49,482 bases of DNA from Acidimicrobiaceae bacterium (lineage in GTDB: Bacteria; Actinomycetota; Acidimicrobiia; Acidimicrobiales; RAAP-2). Where the stretch lies: positions 1 to 49,482 of the forward strand of contig PLWZ01000054.1 of assembly GCA_003151235.1 (NCBI GenBank), given 5' to 3'. Below, piece by piece: positions 36,787 through 44,755 of the stretch (within the stretch, counting starts at the first letter, position 1; each line of letters opens with the position of its first letter). A model generated the notes under the pieces. It was not told where the DNA came from and made no database searches. It was given only the letters and a program-made list of their open reading frames with translations. Both the position numbers and the translations under genes were made by a program.

Positions 36787-37467
36787 CTACCGAGGCTCTT
36801 CTGCCCGAAGGCGGTACCCCATGCCGCGCACGGTCTCGATGTCACTGCAGCCGAAAGGCGTATCGACCTTGTCTCGAAGATACTTCACGTATTGGTCGAC
36901 GACGTTCGAGCCACCCTGGTACGCGAAGTCCCACACCGCATCGATGATCTGGGTCCGGGAGAGCGCCGTGCCAGGATGTCGCAAGAACAGTTCCAGCAGC
37001 GCCATCTCCTTTGGCGAAAGGGAGAGTTCGGTCTCGCCCCTCCATGCGCGCTTGGCCGCCGGGTCGAGCCGTAGGTCCCCGACGGACAGAACGGTCGGTC
37101 GCGCACGATCGTCCCGGCGGGAGAGGGCCCGGATACGAGCTGCGAGCTCGAGGAGGCTGAAGGGCTTCACCAGGTAATCGTCCGCCCCCACATCAAGTCC
37201 ACGTACACGGTCGCCGATCTCATCGCGGGCGGTGAGCATGAGGACCGGAGTCCAGATTGCCGCTGCACGCAGCTGCTGACAGAGCTCGAAGCCGTCGAAC
37301 CCCGGCAACATGACGTCGAGGACGATCGCCCCGTATGGGAACTCCTTGGCCATCCACAGCCCATTTGGCCCGTCGTTGGCCACATCGACGGCGTAGCCCT
37401 CTTCCTCGAGGCTCCGACGGAGCAGGTTCGACATCCGCTGGTCGTCTTCGACCACGAGGATCCTCAT
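36787..37467 (-). CDS. OmpR/PhoB-family response regulator
   Basis: The protein is 226 residues. The receiver domain has the acidic pocket VEDDQ, the phosphoacceptor Asp51 in AIVLDVMLPGFDG, Thr79 in LMLTARDE and Lys101 in DDYLVKPFS. The C-terminal winged helix contains LSPKEMALLELFLRHPG, NVVDQYVKYLRDKV and VRGMGYRL. It is transcribed before the kinase and divergent from the ApbE operon; a GGGGATCCCC palindrome at 37482-37491 lies just upstream and could be an operator. Confidence 0.95.
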   Translation of the reverse strand: MRILVVEDDQRMSNLLRRSLEEEGYAVDVANDGPNGLWMAKEFPYGAIVLDVMLPGFDGFELCQQLRAAAIWTPVLMLTARDEIGDRVRGLDVGADDYLVKPFSLLELAARIRALSRRDDRARPTVLSVGDLRLDPAAKRAWRGETELSLSPKEMALLELFLRHPGTALSRTQIIDAVWDFAYQGGSNVVDQYVKYLRDKVDTPFGCSDIETVRGMGYRLRAEEPR

Positions 37468-37626
37468 ATGTCCAGGCTAAAGGGGATCCCCGCCGTTGGT
37501 CGGACGGCCAAGCAAGGGTCGCATTCATTTGAGGACTCACATCTTCTTCTCACGGTCGCCTCATCGGGCGAAGCGCACACTCGCCACAGGCCAACCGGCC
37601 AGATTGAGCGAAGAGAGAGCACAGAC

Positions 37627-38031
37627 ATGGAGAAGATCCCTTATGAAACAAACCCTGAGCGATCGAGTCGATACCCGAGCGACACGAGTCATAGGCCTCC
37701 CGCTCCTCAAACACTCAGAAGCGACGGACTCCGGAAGATCCGACACCTATCCAACTGGTCGCTGGCCGCGCTTGTCGTCGGCGTCGGCGCTACGACGGGC
37801 GCCCTGGCCGCCGCCACGCAATCGAAGACCGTCGGGACGGCCGCCGTGACAACCACGGCCGGGACCACGACGTCCGCAACCGGCGCAATCCGAAGTGGAC
37901 CCGCCCTGGGGAGCCCAGTTGCGACCACGAGCGCGTCTGGCGTGACGGTTTCGGCGTCAGCGCAGCAAGGTGGATTACCGAGCCCCGCGAACTCTGGACG
38001 GGTCACTGCCCCGGGATCGAGTGACTCGTGA
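37627..38031 (+). CDS. Small single-pass membrane protein, first gene of the redox operon
   Basis: The protein is 134 residues. A charged N-terminus of about 40 residues precedes one membrane helix (WSLAALVVGVGATTGALAAA) and a Ser/Thr/Ala/Gly-rich tail probably outside the membrane. AGAGAG lies upstream of ATG 37627. The tail contains TTTSATGAIRSG, loosely like the (S/T)GA(T/S) FMN-attachment site used by ApbE, but it lacks the full Asp-containing motif. Its stop overlaps the ApbE start (GTGA). It may be a flavinylated or scaffold partner; this is inferred from position. Confidence 0.65.
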   Translation: MEKIPYETNPERSSRYPSDTSHRPPAPQTLRSDGLRKIRHLSNWSLAALVVGVGATTGALAAATQSKTVGTAAVTTTAGTTTSATGAIRSGPALGSPVATTSASGVTVSASAQQGGLPSPANSGRVTAPGSSDS

Positions 38032-39071
38032 AGTCAACCCTCGTCCCCGCCCGCCCCAGCGCAACCTGGCAGCAAGCTGATCTGAAGGAACGAGGCGTCG
38101 CTGCCGCTGAGAGATCCGCCCTGGGAACGACGGCCCGGGTGGTCGTCTGGCCGCCGCACGAACTGGCCCGAGCACTCGATGCCGTCGATTGCGAGCTGCT
38201 CGCGCTCGATCGACAAGCCAGTCGGTTCCGAGGAGACTCAGAGATCTCCCGGGTGAACTCATCGGAGTCGCACACGTTTCTCCTGACGGAAGGGCTCGCC
38301 GAGCTGCTCGCGACGGCACTGGCGGCAGCGGAGTTGACGAGTGGACTAGTCGATCCCACCATCGGAGGCGCGCTCATCGAAATGGGCTACGACAGCGACT
38401 TCTCGTCGGTCCGGAAGTGTCGCCCCGACCCTCCGGCGGTGGGGACACCGGCACCGGGATGGGCCTCGATCGATCTTGACGGTCGCCTGCTCAGGCGGCC
38501 GGTCGGAATGGTCCTCGATCTCGGAGCGACGGCGAAGGGCGCGGGTGCGGATCGCTCCGCGCATGCTGCGCTCAGCTCCATGGAGGACGGCGGCGTCCTC
38601 GTCAGTCTCGGAGGCGACCTGGCCGTGGCGGGCCAGAGTCCCCAGGATGGATGGCCAATCCTGGTAGCCGAGGATCCTCTCGGTGACCGAGTGCCCGGCC
38701 ACGTCGTACGGTTCCACCGAGGTGGCATGGCGACATCCTCGGTCGTATGCCGTCGCTGGCAGCGGGGCGATCGCACGTTGCATCACATCATCGACCCGCG
38801 CACGGGCGAGCCAGCCCGAGCCCGCTGGCGCACGGCAACGGTGGCCGCACCCACATGTGCCTACGCCAACGCTGCGTCGACGGCACTGATTGTCGGGGGC
38901 GAAGAGGCACTCGACGTAGTTACCGCAGCTGGACTGCCGGCGCGGCTGATCGGGCCCGACGGTTCGGTACGTCTGATCGGCTCCTGGCCGGACCTTGACG
39001 GCGGCGAGCTCGTTGCTCCCGCCGTGGACCGTCTCGGCTCGCGGACCGTGATGCTCAGAGGAGCACTGTGA
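38028..39071 (+). CDS. apbE: FAD:protein FMN transferase
   Basis: The protein is 347 residues. It has ASRFRGDSEISRVN, LVDPTIGGALIEMGYD, MVLDLGATAKGAGADRS, GGVLVSLGGDLAVAG and HHIIDPRTGEPA, in ApbE order. It covalently transfers FMN from FAD to a Thr or Ser of a target protein outside or within the membrane. No clear signal peptide is seen. GTG 38028 overlaps the previous stop, and its own stop overlaps the next GTG, so the operon is translated as a coupled unit. Confidence 0.92.
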   Translation: MKSTLVPARPSATWQQADLKERGVAAAERSALGTTARVVVWPPHELARALDAVDCELLALDRQASRFRGDSEISRVNSSESHTFLLTEGLAELLATALAAAELTSGLVDPTIGGALIEMGYDSDFSSVRKCRPDPPAVGTPAPGWASIDLDGRLLRRPVGMVLDLGATAKGAGADRSAHAALSSMEDGGVLVSLGGDLAVAGQSPQDGWPILVAEDPLGDRVPGHVVRFHRGGMATSSVVCRRWQRGDRTLHHIIDPRTGEPARARWRTATVAAPTCAYANAASTALIVGGEEALDVVTAAGLPARLIGPDGSVRLIGSWPDLDGGELVAPAVDRLGSRTVMLRGAL

Positions 39072-39688
39072 GCGCGAGTTCGGCAGTGAGCCAGCTCCCA
39101 TGGATGTGGCTCGTGTCGCGTGCCAGCGGCCTGATCCTCCTCGTGCTCTTCTCAACGGTCTTCGTCTTGGGCATTTCGACGAGGCTTGGAACCCGCTTGA
39201 GGTCCACGCCACGCTTCGCGGTGGCGGAGCTCCACCGGACTTTGGCCCTGTTCTCCGTGGCGCTACTGGCTCTCCATGTGGCGACCGCTGTCCTCGATCC
39301 CTATGTCTCGATCGGATGGTGGGCGGCTGTCCTGCCCTTCACTGCCCACTACAGGCCACTCGCGTTAAGCATCGGCACCGTGGCAGTGGACCTCGGAGCG
39401 GCCGTCCTCATCACCAGCTTGGTCCGGAGACGGCTGGGGCACCGATTGTGGCGGACGGTGCATTGGCTGGCGTACGCATCGTGGCCGCTGGCCTTCATGC
39501 ACTCGCTCAGCGCCGGGAACGACATGAGCATTTGGTGGGTCGCCGCAATCGTTTGGGGCTCGGCCAGTGCAGTTGCTCTTGCCGTGGTCGACCGGATCCT
39601 CCTAACCAGGCAGTCCCGGAAGCGGACGATCCAGCGCCTGAACCCGGCCGTAGGGGCGATCAGCGCCTGCCCGGGGGTTCGATCATGA
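39068..39688 (+). CDS. Ferric reductase-like transmembrane protein
   Basis: The protein is 206 residues with about six membrane helices. Conserved histidines lie in VAELHRTLALFSVALLALHV and in WRTVHWLAYASWPLAFMHSL, the paired His heme ligands of the ferric-reductase/YedZ membrane domain. It lacks the cytosolic FAD/NADPH domain, so it must receive electrons from another protein; the NuoF-like and ferredoxin genes downstream are obvious candidates. GTG 39068 and the stop at 39688 both overlap the neighbouring genes. Confidence 0.87.
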   Translation: MSASSAVSQLPWMWLVSRASGLILLVLFSTVFVLGISTRLGTRLRSTPRFAVAELHRTLALFSVALLALHVATAVLDPYVSIGWWAAVLPFTAHYRPLALSIGTVAVDLGAAVLITSLVRRRLGHRLWRTVHWLAYASWPLAFMHSLSAGNDMSIWWVAAIVWGSASAVALAVVDRILLTRQSRKRTIQRLNPAVGAISACPGVRS

Positions 39689-40971
39689 GCTCGATGCAGC
39701 TGCTTGATCTCATGGTGTCGAACCAGGTGACGACGAGGACCCAGAGGCTCCTGCCACCCGAGCCGTGGGCGTCGGCGGGGCTGGCGGCACATCTTGAGCG
39801 CCATGGCGCCCTAGTGCAACACCCGTCATCCGACCAGTGGCGAGAAGCGACCTTGGGCGAAATCGAGCGCGCTGGACTGGTCGGTCGCGGTGGCGCCGCG
39901 TTCCCGACCGGCCAGAAGCTCCGAGCACTCCTGGCTCACCGTGGCAAGCCAATCGTGATCGCAAATGGCACGGAGGGCGAGCCGGCCAGCATGAAGGACC
40001 GGGTGCTCCTCGCTCGCTCGCCCCACCTCGTCCTCGACGGCGCAGCGCTAGCGGCCAACCTGGTTGGGGCGGGGGAGATCATCATGGTCGTCCATCGTGA
40101 CGTACGCGGGAGCGTCGATGCGGCGTTGGCAGAACGTCGACTGATCCGAATTGACAGCACGAAGATTCGCGTCGTGACCGCGGCTGACGGCTTCGTCGCC
40201 GGCGAGGCGAGCGCCGTCGTCAACTGGGTCGGGCGGGCCGCTCCGATCCCACTGGGGAAGGCGCCCCGAATGACCGAACGCGGCCTGAAGGGTTGCCCCA
40301 CCCTCGTCCAAAACGTCGAGACGCTGGCGCATCTCAGCCTCGTAGGTCGCCATGGAGCGGATTGGTTCCGGCAGGTTGGGACGGCCGACGAGCCCGGAAC
40401 GATCCTCGTCACCCTGGCCGGTTCCCTCGTCACCCCGGGGGTCTTCGAGGTGGCGATCGGGACCCCTACGTCCGATGTGCTCGAGCTCGCCGGTGGCCCG
40501 AGCGCGCCGATCCAGGCGCTGCTGATCGGGGGATACTTCGGCACCTGGATATCGGCTCCGGCCTCGCTGTCCGTCCCCTTCAGCATGGGCGGGCTCGGAG
40601 TCGGACTCGGGGCCGGCCTGATTGTGGCCCTTCCTGCCGCCGGGTGCGGCGTGCTCGAGACGGCGCGGCTCGTCCGCTATCTGGCGTCGCAATCCGCCGG
40701 CCAATGTGGGCCGTGCAAGTTCGGGCTCCCTGCGATTGCAGAGCAGTTGGACCTCCTGGCGGAAGGCATGCCGGTTCGATACGACGACTTGACGCGATGG
40801 GTCGACGAGATCGAGGGCCGGGGAGCATGTAGCCATCCCGATGGCGTCGCCCGCCACGTTCGCTCGGCCCTGGACGTCTTCGGTCACGAGGTTTCGGAGC
40901 ACCTGGCCGGGCGCTGCTCGGCCCGTGAGAGACAGGCGTCTCGGGCCTTTCCTACGGAGGAGCTGTTGTGA
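39685..40971 (+). CDS. NuoF-like NADH-binding/SLBB iron-sulfur protein
   Basis: The protein is 428 residues. It contains GLVGRGGAAFPTGQKLRAL and VIANGTEGEPASMKDRVLL, which match the FMN/NADH-binding segments of complex I subunit F and RnfC-type proteins. GVFEVAIGTPTSDVLELAGG is the SLBB region. The C-terminal SAGQCGPCKFGLPAIAEQL and GRGACSHPDG supply at least three cysteines of a Fe-S cluster. ATG 39685 overlaps the previous stop (ATGA). It would feed electrons from NADH or a reduced carrier to ferredoxin and the membrane reductase. Confidence 0.87.
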   Translation: MSSMQLLDLMVSNQVTTRTQRLLPPEPWASAGLAAHLERHGALVQHPSSDQWREATLGEIERAGLVGRGGAAFPTGQKLRALLAHRGKPIVIANGTEGEPASMKDRVLLARSPHLVLDGAALAANLVGAGEIIMVVHRDVRGSVDAALAERRLIRIDSTKIRVVTAADGFVAGEASAVVNWVGRAAPIPLGKAPRMTERGLKGCPTLVQNVETLAHLSLVGRHGADWFRQVGTADEPGTILVTLAGSLVTPGVFEVAIGTPTSDVLELAGGPSAPIQALLIGGYFGTWISAPASLSVPFSMGGLGVGLGAGLIVALPAAGCGVLETARLVRYLASQSAGQCGPCKFGLPAIAEQLDLLAEGMPVRYDDLTRWVDEIEGRGACSHPDGVARHVRSALDVFGHEVSEHLAGRCSARERQASRAFPTEELL

Positions 40972-41222
40972 AGTCACATCTGGTGTTGCACATCGACCGG
41001 ATCGCATGCGACGCCCGGGGGACATGCGCGGAGCTACTGCCCGAGCTGATGGAGCTCGACGACTGGGGATACCCGATCATCGCCGACGGTCCAGTACCTC
41101 AAGATCTCGAGAGACTGGCCCATGCAGCGGTGGAGCTCTGCCCAAAGATGGCGCTTCAGCTGAGAGCACGTGAAGGCGGCACCAGGTCGGTGTTGGTACC
41201 GACGGATGAGTTGCGATTATGA
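40968..41222 (+). CDS. Single-cluster ferredoxin
   Basis: The protein is 84 residues. HIDRIACDARGTCAELLPEL carries the Cys-x5-Cys pair and VELCPKMALQL the distal Cys-Pro, a three-cysteine pattern typical of 3Fe-4S type ferredoxins of actinobacteria. GTG 40968 overlaps the NuoF-like stop (GTGA). It completes the five-gene redox operon as the soluble electron carrier. A broken copy lies at 24757. Confidence 0.9.
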   Translation: MKSHLVLHIDRIACDARGTCAELLPELMELDDWGYPIIADGPVPQDLERLAHAAVELCPKMALQLRAREGGTRSVLVPTDELRL

Positions 41223-41232
41223 GGCGTCCGGG

Positions 41233-41323
41233 CGCAATCGGATACCAAGCGGCTTGTCAACCCTTTTCGGAACTCCTCCGGTCAGGGGTTCGGGTGCAGG
41301 TCAAAATCCTGCCCCCGCCACCA
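41233..41323 (+). tRNA. tRNA-like 3' end, probably a degenerate fragment or attachment site
   Basis: At 41296-41312 GCAGG-TCAAAAT-CCTGC forms a T-arm, followed by CCCCGCC, A and CCA (41313-41323), the exact layout of a tRNA 3' end with encoded CCA. The loop deviates from TTCRANY, and no matching 5' acceptor strand or anticodon arm can be placed upstream. It is therefore not a working tRNA. tRNA 3' ends are classic integrase attachment sites, and the debris field that follows fits this. Confidence 0.35.
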
Positions 41324-41603
41324 AAGAAAATGCAGGTCCGGGTCGGTCCGAAAGGGTCGGCCCGCTTGCATTCAGAGCTCGGATGACAGCGCCCTCAGCC
41401 GTCACGCGGCAACGAGCTTGGATGCTCGATGCGCCTGGGGCGTTCAGCTCGGCGGCGTCATTGGTGGCGCCGGCGAATGCCGAGAAGTCTCCGTTCGGAT
41501 GATGGGCGCCTTTTCGGCCCCACGACTCCTCGATTGGGTCAAACCTGACAGTCGACTCAACATCCTGCCTGGATGAACTCCACAGAGTCGGTCCGATGGG
41601 CGG

Positions 41604-41816
41604 TTGCAGCGGCCCTTGCTCGACGACCCCGACCAATACCTCACATCACTGTGGTGCGCAAAGGAAGCTTTGGCTAAGGCCCTCGGCGACCCGCTGGCGT
41701 ACGAGCCGGCTCGGCTCGAAACCCCGCTGGTCTGGCCCAACCGCCGCGCCGGGATCAGGAGGGCGGCCCGATTGGTCGTTCCCGACTCCCATGTTGCATG
41801 GCTGTGCTGGCGGTAA
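41604..41816 (+). pseudogene. 4'-phosphopantetheinyl transferase, C-terminal fragment
   Basis: About 70 residues remain: LTSLWCAKEALAKALGDPLA contains the W-x-x-KEA-x-x-K motif that binds magnesium and CoA in Sfp/AcpS-type enzymes. RAARLVVPDSHVAWLCWR ends like the family C-terminus. The N-terminal half is missing and no start with a ribosome-binding site exists. This is a fragment, not a functional gene. Confidence 0.55.
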
Positions 41817-41849
41817 GCCGCTGCAACGGGACGGTGACCCACCTCGAGA

Positions 41850-41965
41850 ACGCTCTCGGCCAAGGGTGACGATGATCGACGTCGCTCCCGGATCAGGTGG
41901 TTGTTGGAAAGCACCTCGCCGTTGGAGTTGAGCACCAATCCGTTTCCTGCTCCTTTCTCCCGGCC
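41850..41965 (-). pseudogene. HtrA-like trypsin-fold protease fragment
   Basis: On the minus strand GAGNGLVLNSNGEVLSNNHL is the signature around the catalytic histidine of HtrA/DegP proteases (GAGTG-VL ... NNHV). The His codon is at 41897-41899. A one-base shift then restores PGATSIIVTLG. No Asp or Ser regions follow. It is a short relic embedded near other fragments. Confidence 0.5.
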
Positions 41966-41982
41966 CGGACGAGCTCCCTCAG

Positions 41983-42168
41983 TGGCGGTTCCTCCATCTC
42001 CGGTTCGAGCTCCACACCGAACCCGCGTGCGGCTGGTGGATACCCCTCGTCGAGCGGTGGTCCAATCTGGCCAAGCAGAGCCTGGGCCGATCGCCGACGG
42101 AGCTCGCGGCAGGCGATCAACGACTGATCGAGCGGTGGAGCCGGAATCCCCGCCCCTCCGTCTGGTAA
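41983..42168 (+). pseudogene. IS630-family transposase, C-terminal remnant
   Basis: The frame reads RFELHTEPACGWWIPLVERW, then SNLAKQSLGRSPTELAAGDQ and IERWSRNPRPSVW before TAA at 42166-42168. IS630 transposases end with F-H-x-TP-x-x-SW-x-N-x-VERWF and W-N-x-NPRP-x-x-W. The match in order and spacing is good, although several conserved residues (Ser, Asn) are changed. No inverted repeats or start were found. Confidence 0.6.
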
Positions 42169-42271
42169 GGGAGCAACCGACTAGATCCTCGACAAGATTT
42201 CCAGAAGGCGCGCAACATTCTTATATGGCGCGGTGCTTGATCTTACGGAACGCCTAGCAGGGGGGTGCAAA

Positions 42272-42736
42272 GTGAGAAACATGATCACTGTTTCCCGCCA
42301 ATCCCACCTTCGGCCGGAGCAATCTGTGCGCTCCTCAGAGAAAATGGATTTGCTTCCGCGCGTGGCCGAGGCTCAGTCCGAACCTCTAGGGGGCGGCCCC
42401 GCAGCCCTGGCATTCGTCACAGGACATTCGACGAGTCGTATGGCTGCCGTGATGTTTCCCATCAATCCGATGGAGCGGATGGCTCTAGCCGCTGCACTCG
42501 GCGGCGGCTGGGAGTTCCAGGATGGGCGCAGCACCGAACGAGCTGCGGCTGTGCTTCTGCGGCCGTGCAGTAGCCAGACCGTCGCGGCCGTGCGTCGGAG
42601 GTTCCCCGACGCCCGCATCGTCGTGGTGGAAGACGCACCTTTCGACGGCGCCACCCAGGTTCGGAGTCCGATCCGGAGGCTGCTGGAGGCTGGAGCGGAC
42701 GTGTACCTTGCTGAAATGGGAAGCATGGCGGCCTGA
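42272..42736 (+). CDS. Hypothetical protein
   Basis: The protein is about 154 residues. GTG 42272 has a GGGGGG run six to ten bases upstream. The middle is hydrophobic-alanine rich (MERMALAAALGGGWEFQDGR), followed by SSQTVAAVRRRFPDARIVVV, which looks like a Rossmann-type strand and helix, and SPIRRLLEAGADVYLAEMGS. No known family is recognised, and no signal peptide is seen. Codon use is fairly high-GC, so a real gene is likely but not certain. Confidence 0.45.
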   Translation: MRNMITVSRQSHLRPEQSVRSSEKMDLLPRVAEAQSEPLGGGPAALAFVTGHSTSRMAAVMFPINPMERMALAAALGGGWEFQDGRSTERAAAVLLRPCSSQTVAAVRRRFPDARIVVVEDAPFDGATQVRSPIRRLLEAGADVYLAEMGSMAA

Positions 42737-42971
42737 TCGGTCAAGCACCGACCGCTCGTTGTTGTGTCACCCCGACAAGGGCCGCTCAGGAACGCGAACA
42801 ATGCCCCGAGGCGACGTTGACACTCACCGTCGGTAATTGCTGGCTCCCGGTGACCGCAGCCGCGTTCTTGCCCGATGACTCCTCACCTTCGAGCCGTAGG
42901 TCACCAGAACCGACATGGCGTACCTCCTTCCCTCTCGCCGGTCCCGACGCGCGGGCCCGGCGAGACTGCCC

Positions 42972-43640
42972 CTACGGGGTGCCGCACAGCACATAGGGCT
43001 TCATCGTCATCGTCTGTCCCGTTCCGAGCGGCCCAGTTACGAGGCCGGTCGTACGCCACAAGTTGACGGTGAGTGGGAAGGACGACACAAGCGAAACGTT
43101 CTTATAGGCAGCCGATGGGGTTGAGATCGGGGTCCCACCGTTCACGACCACCTGAGCGCCTCCTCCCAGGAGCACCTTGCCGACCGGGCACGACGTCGTC
43201 GCCTCGAGCATGGTGCCGATCGGAGCATTCGGAACGGTCACGAGCGGAGTCGGCGACACCACTTGGGTAGCGCGCACCGCGCCGGCCGGTCCAACCGCCC
43301 CTTCCTTACCCGGGACACCCTGAACGCCCTGAACACCTCGGGCGCCCGGGATGCCCGCCGGACCGGCGATCCCTTGCTTGCCTGCGATCCCTTGGGAGCC
43401 GGTCGCCCCGACGGGTCCTTGGGCCCCGATCGGTCCAGTTGCTCCGGTCGCTCCGGTCGGCCCACTGGCGGGTGTGCTGATGACTGCCCCGATGGCTACC
43501 CCCATGCTGGCCAGGGAAACGACGATGGCCGCCAAGATCGACCACCAAAGCGGTGACCGACTGCGGCGGGTGGGAAGTGCCACCAGTTGGGCGGTCGGTG
43601 CCTCGGTAACGGGCGGACTTGCTTGGGCTTTGTTCTGCAC
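42972..43640 (-). CDS. Collagen-like single-pass membrane protein
   Basis: The protein is 222 residues. An N-terminal cytoplasmic segment of about 30 residues and one membrane helix ([23 protein letters not shown]) precede 21 uninterrupted Gly-X-Y triplets ([20 protein letters not shown] onward). A globular C-terminal domain of about 110 residues has paired cysteines ([15 protein letters not shown] and YVLCGTP). GTG 43640 is preceded by AAAGGGG at ideal spacing. Bacterial collagen-like proteins form surface stalks; the role here is unknown. The triplets lack hydroxyproline-type Pro enrichment but include many Pro and Ala. Confidence 0.82.
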   Translation of the reverse strand: MQNKAQASPPVTEAPTAQLVALPTRRSRSPLWWSILAAIVVSLASMGVAIGAVISTPASGPTGATGATGPIGAQGPVGATGSQGIAGKQGIAGPAGIPGARGVQGVQGVPGKEGAVGPAGAVRATQVVSPTPLVTVPNAPIGTMLEATTSCPVGKVLLGGGAQVVVNGGTPISTPSAAYKNVSLVSSFPLTVNLWRTTGLVTGPLGTGQTMTMKPYVLCGTP

Positions 43641-43789
43641 TGTGACCCCTTTCTGCTTCAGGTCAACGTCGGTACAGCGCCGGCCTTCTTCTTCCAGCAT
43701 GCGACTTCGGTGTCCGACGGGCATAGAGCCGAAGGTCCTCACCGGGGCGCACTTTGGCGAAATGAACCCGTCGACAGTGCCAGACCAGC

Positions 43790-44015
43790 GTGATTGGAAC
43801 CGCAAAGCGACCACCTCGGGGCTCCCGAGGGCCGGGTACCGGCGGGGCAATCCCTGGCGCTTTACGTGCTCAACCGTATTCCGGTTGATCCCGAACTGAA
43901 CGGCCAGGTTCGTTGACTGAGGTACCGGCTCGGTAGGCAGCGGACAACTGGTTGACCTCGTCCGGAGTAATCGTCTCCAAGCCTGTCGTGTCGGCCTTGG
44001 GGCGGATCTCACGTG
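43790..44015 (-). pseudogene. Helix-turn-helix fragment of a site-specific recombinase
   Basis: One frame reads [20 protein letters not shown] and GTSVNE. A one-base shift at about 43907 restores [20 protein letters not shown] and [12 protein letters not shown]. Together this is a resolvase-type DNA-binding HTH: acidic start, SVNELA, then [13 protein letters not shown]. The catalytic domain is absent. The extra C in a CC pair causes the shift. It is part of the surrounding mobile-element debris. Confidence 0.5.
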
Positions 44016-44166
44016 GCAGGATGGCTCGAGTTAGAGCAGTTCACGCAGGGTGGAGAATGTTCTTCCGGGGTTCGAGCAAGACCCGACAAGCTCCACTCCG
44101 TGTTGTTTCGACAACATCTTCCCTATTCACTAGCGATTTCTCGTGTCGCATCGCTTTGACAAGTGA

Positions 44167-44430
44167 TGGATCACGTTCGAACCGAACGAGCGGTTCGACA
44201 TCCAGCTGGTCCACGACGTGGGCGAATGTCGATCCCTCGTCGTCGGAACTCTCTGGCAGCGGGCGGGAAAGACAGTCACGCATCTGGCGCTTGGCGACCT
44301 CCTAGCAGGACACCGGGACACGTGTCCTGTCGGCGTCTGGCGCAAAGGTCGAGGTCAGAGCCGGTACTGGACGTCTAGACCCACTTCCTCCCTAAGGGAG
44401 GAAGTGGATGTCGAGTGTCTTGTCCGGTAA
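44167..44430 (+). other. Coding-like open stretch of unknown origin
   Basis: The frame contains RFDIQLVHDVGECRSLVVGT, LWQRAGKTVTHLALGDLLAG and HRDTCPVGVWRKGRGQSRYW with GC-rich third positions, which suggests it was or is protein-coding. There is no ATG or convincing ribosome-binding site; GTG 44218 is the only internal start. A perfect palindrome GGACACGTGTCC lies at 44316-44327. No family is recognised. Confidence 0.3.
44381..44407 (+). repeat. Long perfect hairpin resembling an IS200/IS605 right end
   Basis: CCACTTCCTCCCT (44381-44393) and AGGGAGGAAGTGG (44395-44407) are exact complements with one base between them. The following GATGTCGAG resembles the -GGATGTCAA ends of IS605/TnpB elements, whose right end carries such a hairpin within the guide-RNA scaffold. 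No tnpA or tnpB is next to it, so this would be a relic. Confidence 0.4.
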
Positions 44431-44545
44431 GGCGCACTCGGCGGTCTGCCAAGGGGGGGTGGGGGGGTACTTGCCTTTCAACCCCAGTCACCATGACCCT
44501 CGCCCCTGGTCCCCCTTTTCTGTACGGTTGCCCGGCACTTTCGGC

Positions 44546-44755
44546 GGGAGTACAACGTGCGTAATGTCAAACAGCAAAAGACCAGGCCAAGGGGCTAAAA
44601 TGTGCGCTTAGCGGCTATTTGTCGGAGTACGAATGCCGCCAGCAGCGCACTGTCAGCTCCCGGTGGGAGTACAACTGACGTGATGACTGAGCAGCCAAAA
44701 GCCAGGTCAGAGCCATAAGTTGGTCGACACTGGGGGCCTCAATAGGAGTACAAGA
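44546..44755 (+). promoter_or_regulatory. Leader with four GGAGTAC motifs and duplicated mini-ORF unit
   Basis: GGAGTACRA occurs at 44547-44555, 44624-44632, 44666-44674 and 44745-44753, each just before a start codon. The first and third copies begin a duplicated unit of about 54 nt (44546-44598 and 44665-44718): in both an ATG lies 17 nt after GGAG, followed by similar coding (CAGC-AAAAG-CCAGG). Tiny ORFs result: 44564-44611 (15 aa), 44633-44683 (16 aa) and 44683-44718 (11 aa). The last motif serves the zinc-finger gene at 44756. GGAG is a normal ribosome-binding core; the fixed TACRA extension is unusual. Confidence 0.5.

Noticed and set aside
44446-44468. Two seven-base G runs, possible G-quadruplex
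   Set aside because: Only two G tracts are close together, and four are needed for an intramolecular quadruplex. No gene start is adjacent.
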